64,000 bases of DNA from Paraphysomonas bandaiensis (Eukaryota; Chrysophyceae): assembly GCA_965644295.1 (NCBI GenBank), contig CBFFRP010000167.1, forward strand, positions 62,001 to 126,000, read 5' to 3'. Every line of letters starts with the position of its first letter. Position 1 is the first letter of the stretch. A model generated the notes under the pieces. That model was not told the origin of the DNA. It did not search any database and saw nothing but the letters and a program-made list of their open reading frames with translations. The position numbers and the translations under genes were made by a program. Of the stretch, positions 59,887-64,000 are shown in pieces.

Positions 59887-61017
59887 TTAAGAAGGAGGAT
59901 ATCCACCAATATCGATGCCAAACTTATCCAATACTTTGTTCGTAAGAAGAATTAGTGTGTACTGCAAGTTGTTTTGAAGTGAGAGGGAAATGTTGACTTC
60001 GCGAATAGGCACCCCAATGCTGAGCCCTTCATAATTTTTTATAGTGTGCCACTCCCAGTCAGGGTTGTAGAGTAGATCACCGGCAATAACATCAGAGTAT
60101 CGCAGAGGAATATGATCGTGAAGCTCAGCCATGTTGCGATTTCCGGTTTGCATATTGACTTTTCCTCCTCGCAGAGGGTACATTTGTGAGCTGTATTTGG
60201 GATCCATGAAATACCATCTCTTGCGTCCTGTCACTTGAGCGAACCAATTATTTCCACCAGCACAATGCCAGCCAGTGCCAGTAGTAGCATCACTGTCATT
60301 TGAGCCACGTCCCACAACAAGCTGAGAGCCGAAGAACGATTTGTGATTCGGTCCTCCGAATCCCGGCCAAATTCTGTCGAGATCCAAATCTTCGCGAACA
60401 ACTTGATTAATTCGCTTGCGCAACTCTTTCGCAGAACCGACATCAGAATGGTTGAAATTAGAACGCGACTCTACAGGGAAAAATAGATACTTCTTAGAGT
60501 CTTCCTGCTCCACAATTTCAGTGTACGCAGTGCGAAAAGGTAGCAGCTCACGCTCATTCTGAAGTGTTCCATAAGTAGCCTTAGATACCACCGGGATAAT
60601 GAATTCCCCAATTCTAGACGACAAATATTCTGGATCGGTCCATCTTTTCTCCGCATTGCTCCCGATAAAAAGACCACGAACAATGGCCGGGTAACGAAAA
60701 TTCTCCGTAGCAGTTCTCAAAGACTCGAATGAGTAATCTTTGGCATCAATAATAGGGATCTGAATAGGGGCCCTCTTGATTGATCTATCAATATTATTGA
60801 ACTGATTCCAAAAACTTCTCGCTTCCTCCCGATAGGATGTGAACAACAGAGCATTAGGGATGATATGGAGCAAGGAGTCCCCCGCCTGGCGAGTGCGTAG
60901 AATGGGAATCATGACAATAGCAGCCACGAGAGGGACGATGACAAACGTCATCAACGCCGAACAAACTGAACGTTTCTTTGCACGACTAGACATTGCAATA
61001 TTCCAATATAGCCACAC
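59887..61017 (-). CDS. Membrane-anchored JmjC/cupin-like protein, single exon
   Basis: An intronless frame of 376 residues; the start may be 61017 or MSSRAKK at 60993. Residues about 12-35 form a single hydrophobic anchor (SALMTFVIVPLVAAIVMIPI). A JmjC/cupin_8-like fold follows: IPIIDAKDYSFESL, PAIVRGLFIGS, WPGFGGPNHKSFFGSQ, then GTGWHCAGGNNWFAQVTGRKRWYFMDP and DLLYNPDWEWHTIKNYEG. The second His (WEWHTI) is conserved, but the usual H-x-D/E metal pair at the first site reads W-H-C, so metal binding may be weakened or shifted. A type II membrane topology with the domain in the lumen is likely (inference). It may be an enzyme of secretory protein hydroxylation or a degenerate relative. Confidence 0.78.
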   Translation of the reverse strand: MWLYWNIAMSSRAKKRSVCSALMTFVIVPLVAAIVMIPILRTRQAGDSLLHIIPNALLFTSYREEARSFWNQFNNIDRSIKRAPIQIPIIDAKDYSFESLRTATENFRYPAIVRGLFIGSNAEKRWTDPEYLSSRIGEFIIPVVSKATYGTLQNERELLPFRTAYTEIVEQEDSKKYLFFPVESRSNFNHSDVGSAKELRKRINQVVREDLDLDRIWPGFGGPNHKSFFGSQLVVGRGSNDSDATTGTGWHCAGGNNWFAQVTGRKRWYFMDPKYSSQMYPLRGGKVNMQTGNRNMAELHDHIPLRYSDVIAGDLLYNPDWEWHTIKNYEGLSIGVPIREVNISLSLQNNLQYTLILLTNKVLDKFGIDIGGYPPS

Positions 61018-61579
61018 AGGTTAAAAATAAGTCAGTGCGGAGATGATATAAATATATGGGTCCACATGTGCATGTATTTGATGCACAGAATACGCCTATA
61101 GAGAGTTGAAGCAACGTGCAATGAAGTGCATATGGATGATGCTGTGGGTGGTGGTCGAGAGCCTGCCTGTATCTATAATACAACTACAGCATCTGTATTC
61201 TGTGTATATGTGCTGTATACACTAGACAGTAGGTCTATACCAAGTTAAGAGAAGAATGGCATTTTTTTAACTGTCGGGAAGGCATAAATCTGGATTTATT
61301 GCATATATTGGAGTTTTTTGTCCTCCTTTAGGTTATAAATACACGATTCCTTTCTGGAACTGTGCAGCATAATAAGACAATATGGCAGTTCGGCAGTATG
61401 GTATGCATTACGTAGAGGAGTATTAACTTTAACCCACTGGAAGGACGCTCATCAATCCCTCAATTTTGTTTATAACTTTCTGTTGATTTGCTGCTTATAT
61501 TTGATATATTTGTTGCGATTCTAACAGTTTCCATCAACACAAGCAGTCCTGTTATTGGCAAATAGCTCTCGCCATTCAT
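61018..61579. other. Divergent intergenic region
   Basis: Spacer between the JmjC-like (-) and UBL5 (+) genes. No coding sequence seen. Confidence 0.3.
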
Positions 61580-61851
61580 ATGATAGAAGTCGTATGTAAC
61601 GATCGTCTCGGTAAAAAAGTCAGAGTCAAATGTAACGAAGACGATACCATAGGAGACTTAAAGAAATTAATAGCTGCTCAGGTAAATATTAGATACATTT
61701 CACTACGAGTTGTGACATCAGTCTTTGTAAGGTTGGAACACGACCCGAAAAAATCCGAATTCAGAAGTGGTACACAATATATAAAGACCATATTACACTG
61801 GAGGATTATGAGATTCACGATGGTATGGGTTTGGAATTGTATTATAATTAG
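61580..61851 (+). CDS. UBL5: Ubiquitin-like protein 5 (Hub1)
   Basis: Two exons, 61580-61681 and 61732-61851, joining in phase to 73 residues, exactly the family length. The first 34 residues ([22 protein letters not shown]...) match human UBL5 almost perfectly, followed by [22 protein letters not shown] and the C-terminal LELYYN. The double Tyr and the lack of a terminal Gly-Gly show it is the non-conjugating type, which binds spliceosome proteins such as Snu66 (established). The predicted protein beyond 61681 in the unspliced frame is intronic noise. Confidence 0.98.
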
Positions 61852-62837
61852 GCTATCGCAGTGTTTGCCGTTTCTGAGAATGAGTGGTTTCGCGTTCATG
61901 TCCTTCTGCAGAGAAGTATTGGGTTGATAGTCATATAGTTTAAAATGAAATTCATGAACAGCACAGAAGTAATTTATAAATCAATGAATTGCTTCAACAT
62001 ACGTGATATAGCCTTAATCGAATAGTGTGGTAATTTTGGGTCACGTGCATACTACTTGTAGAGTTTGACATTCGTAACATTCGTAAATCTATTCTTACTC
62101 CACGACATCGCCTATACTAGAGACAAAACATTGTTTATATCAAAATTCTGCATGGCGTATGTCCAATAGTTGTGTTGGTTGAAATAAGCCCTACATGCAT
62201 TTATGCATTTTATTATGGTCTCGGCACCAAGCAAAATATAAGCATCATTTCTGATGAGTAGCGCAAGCAACCTGAAGCACTTAAACCAATGGATAACACG
62301 CAGCAAAAAATCACGACGGTCATCAAAGCACAACAATTCCATGGGTCAAGAGGGGTTTGGACAGCAAAAGGGTTAGAAACGCCCACAAACACTTCCCTCC
62401 AACAACACCTCAAGTTGAGAAGCCGGAATATCTCTTACATCCGAGATAACGAAAGTAGAACTGCAAGGTACTTCACGACTTATTCATCAACATCAACGAA
62501 GTAGGCATATAATATTTGTCTATCATCGCTGAGAAAAGAGAAATGTCATCATCCAAGTGCACTATACGGGGGGCGGATGCGGTGGTTTCTGGAAGGTGGA
62601 GATGCATAAAATTAACAGAGACCGAGAAAACTGCACGAGATTATCTAAACGCTAACATCAGGTGCTGAGAATATAAAGTTACTCACACTTCGCGTAATAG
62701 TTATAATTAATAATCTAAATTAAAGTTTTTCAAAACGTGAATTCGGATATTCAAACACGAATGGATTCGAAGATGGCTATAATGTAGGACATTTTACACA
62801 TATAGTGCTAGGACTTGGCGCAAAAGTCTGTCGGAAC
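61852..62837. other. Intergenic, no supported gene
   Basis: About 1 kb. Frames on both strands around 62112-62504 have no family resemblance, though the plus-strand frame 62289-62504 continues open for a while. Nothing else recognised. Confidence 0.35.
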
Positions 62838-63244
62838 CCTCAACAAAGCCGGACTTTCATCTTTTCGTGGTGTTCTTTGAGGGACAAGTACCGGAGATAT
62901 TTCTCCGGGAAACTAACGTGCGCCGCATATATCGCTCTATCACTCATACCTGAATGCTTGTGCGGTACAATAAGTGTCTTTTGTGTACGTCTTTGAGCCT
63001 TGTCGAATAAACAGGCGTCTGAGAATGAACCCACCTCATGGGGCTTCCGGGGTATTGGGCTGCCTGCTGAAGTCAATCATCCGGGATGTCCACCATAAGG
63101 ACTCAAAAGTCCTGAAGTCAGCAGATGTCAAGTATATCAATATTCTGCTTGTTCACTGCGTTTGCTTTGAAAGTGATTGCACCTTGGTGCTTGTGGTGAC
63201 GCACAAGTAGTTTTCTTAGACATTCGGAAATAGTAGGATATCAG
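62838..63244 (+). repeat. Dispersed repeat R1, about 410 bp
   Basis: Colinear with 40719-41130 from CAACAAAGCCGGAC to AATAGTAGGATATCAG. It has GGTACAATAAG.. and ATTTCTCCGGGAAACTAACGTG. The small frame PQQSRTFIFSWCS seen here also occurs at 30.4 kb, from nucleotide conservation, without a longer intact ORF. Confidence 0.85.
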
Positions 63245-63569
63245 AGTTAAGGACTAGTTAGTTAATTTGAAATTCTATATTAGTTCTGACTCTTAAATAA
63301 ATGCCTCTTGCTAATAATAAGGAATTCACTACTGGTCTTCAAGAGTCACAAAAAATGTACTATATTATAGCGTATAAGCATTAAGAGTTTGTGGAGTTTT
63401 GAGTTATACCTAAAGTTGAGCAATGAAATGCTGTGGTCAATGGATTCTTGATTTGCTGTAGTCTGTAGTCCAGAGATAAAGACTGTATTATAAAAATATT
63501 TCACGAAATATATTAACTAAGCGAAGAATAGTGACTGTATTAGGTCATGACTGTCAGCGATTATATACT
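63245..63569. other. Intergenic
   Basis: AT-rich with no gene recognised. Confidence 0.3.
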
Positions 63570-63990
63570 ATTGATTAAGAGTAGCGAAGCCAAACCACGT
63601 AATAAAGCTTCTTGCTTCTAGGATCAAAACGTATAATTCTGGTCTAGTAGTTCCCCATACAGCCGAATTCGGTTGTATCAGCTGAACGCTTTACATCCAT
63701 ATAGTAGTCTTCAGTCAGAGCAGCTATGATATCCCAGATTGTTGACCGAGGGCGGCAGTTCAACGATATCACCTTCCTTTTAGCTTGCCTTCTATATCCT
63801 CATTCGTACATATTTCGACAAGTATTCTCTATCGTTAACTTTAACCCTCTGGGAATCAGTCACCAAAGTTTTTCTCTGTTATGAGCTCTACCATTGTATG
63901 TGACCTTGGTTTATAGCCATTTAGGGCATTATAAATTTGCTTGAATTTAAGGTTCTAAACAAAATATTGGACACCGCACAAGGTAGCACA
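63570..63990 (-). pseudogene. Decayed coding fragment at window end
   Basis: On the minus strand, one frame reads CRPRSTIWDIIAALTEDYY...RSADTTEFGCMGNY, then an in-frame TAG, then TRIIRFDPRSKKLYYVVWLR. Another frame gives YNALNGYKPRSHTMVELI, so the sequence looks protein-derived but frameshifted. The family is not recognised. The fragment could belong to a gene or transposable element extending past the window. Low confidence. Confidence 0.3.
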
Positions 63991-64000
63991 CAAAGAATAT

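Noticed and set aside
62289-62504. Open frame of 71 residues between UBL5 and R1
   Set aside because: Could be part of an old element, but no similarity or splice chain supports a gene.

Overview
This is a nuclear eukaryotic window, AT-rich and unicellular-looking. Most genes carry GT-AG introns of only about 40-76 nt, so many real genes are broken into exons too short to stand out as open frames. I rebuilt gene models by joining exons in phase. All three stop codons are used as terminators (for example TGA ends the SAYSD1 homologue, TAG ends UNC119, TAA ends transketolase), so the standard code applies, with one striking exception at 9238 that I read as selenocysteine. The species is not identifiable from the sequence alone. 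A SHAQKYF-type Myb domain, a kinase with an HxDLSxEN catalytic loop and an ankyrin-HDAC fusion would fit a protist such as a stramenopile, but this is only a hint. UNC119, atlastin, a GABA-B-like receptor and UBL5 are conserved widely among eukaryotes.

Layout. 0.3-7.5 kb holds three orphan genes: a membrane protein, a multi-exon protein ending in a fibronectin-III-like segment, and a long disordered protein. 8.2-9.5 kb holds a head-to-head pair, a SAYSD1-like ER protein (-) and a selenoprotein M-like thioredoxin-fold protein (+). 11-17 kb holds UNC119 (+), a protein kinase (-) and an R2R3-MYB factor (+). 18.6-22 kb is a secreted/membrane NAGPA-type phosphodiester glycosidase preceded by chitobiase-C-like repeats. 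22.7-23.7 kb is V-ATPase subunit E (-), 25-26 kb an NSE1-like SMC5/6 subunit (-), and 26.6-30 kb a Myb-ankyrin-HDAC fusion. 30-32.8 kb is a repeat cluster (nested repeats and a TIR element). 32.9-38.6 kb carries a TPR-ankyrin protein (-) and transketolase (+), separated by a CATA microsatellite of about 270 bp. 38.7-41.2 kb is more dispersed repeat. 41.4-45.4 kb has NOP53 (-), two identical tRNA-Cys genes and an 11-exon secretory-pathway protein that looks like a glycosyltransferase. 46-47.4 kb may be a SWC4/DMAP1-like remnant. 48.3-51.4 kb is a class C GPCR, followed by a small orphan gene. 52.6-54.7 kb is repeat-rich. 55-61.9 kb holds atlastin (-), eEF1B beta (+), a membrane-anchored JmjC/cupin-like protein (-) and UBL5/Hub1 (+). 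62.8-64 kb holds another dispersed repeat and a decayed coding fragment.

There is no operon-like logic; genes are independent housekeeping or regulatory units. Several adjacent genes are divergent and share short intergenic regions. Two themes recur: ER and secretory function (SAYSD1, SelM, NAGPA, the glycosyltransferase-like gene, atlastin, the JmjC-like protein) and chromatin (MYB, Myb-HDAC, NSE1, possible SWC4). The observations I rate highest are the selenoprotein with its in-frame UGA, the Myb-ankyrin-HDAC architecture, the TIR element carrying a higher-order minisatellite, the nested repeats, and GTAC-rich motif clusters upstream of genes.
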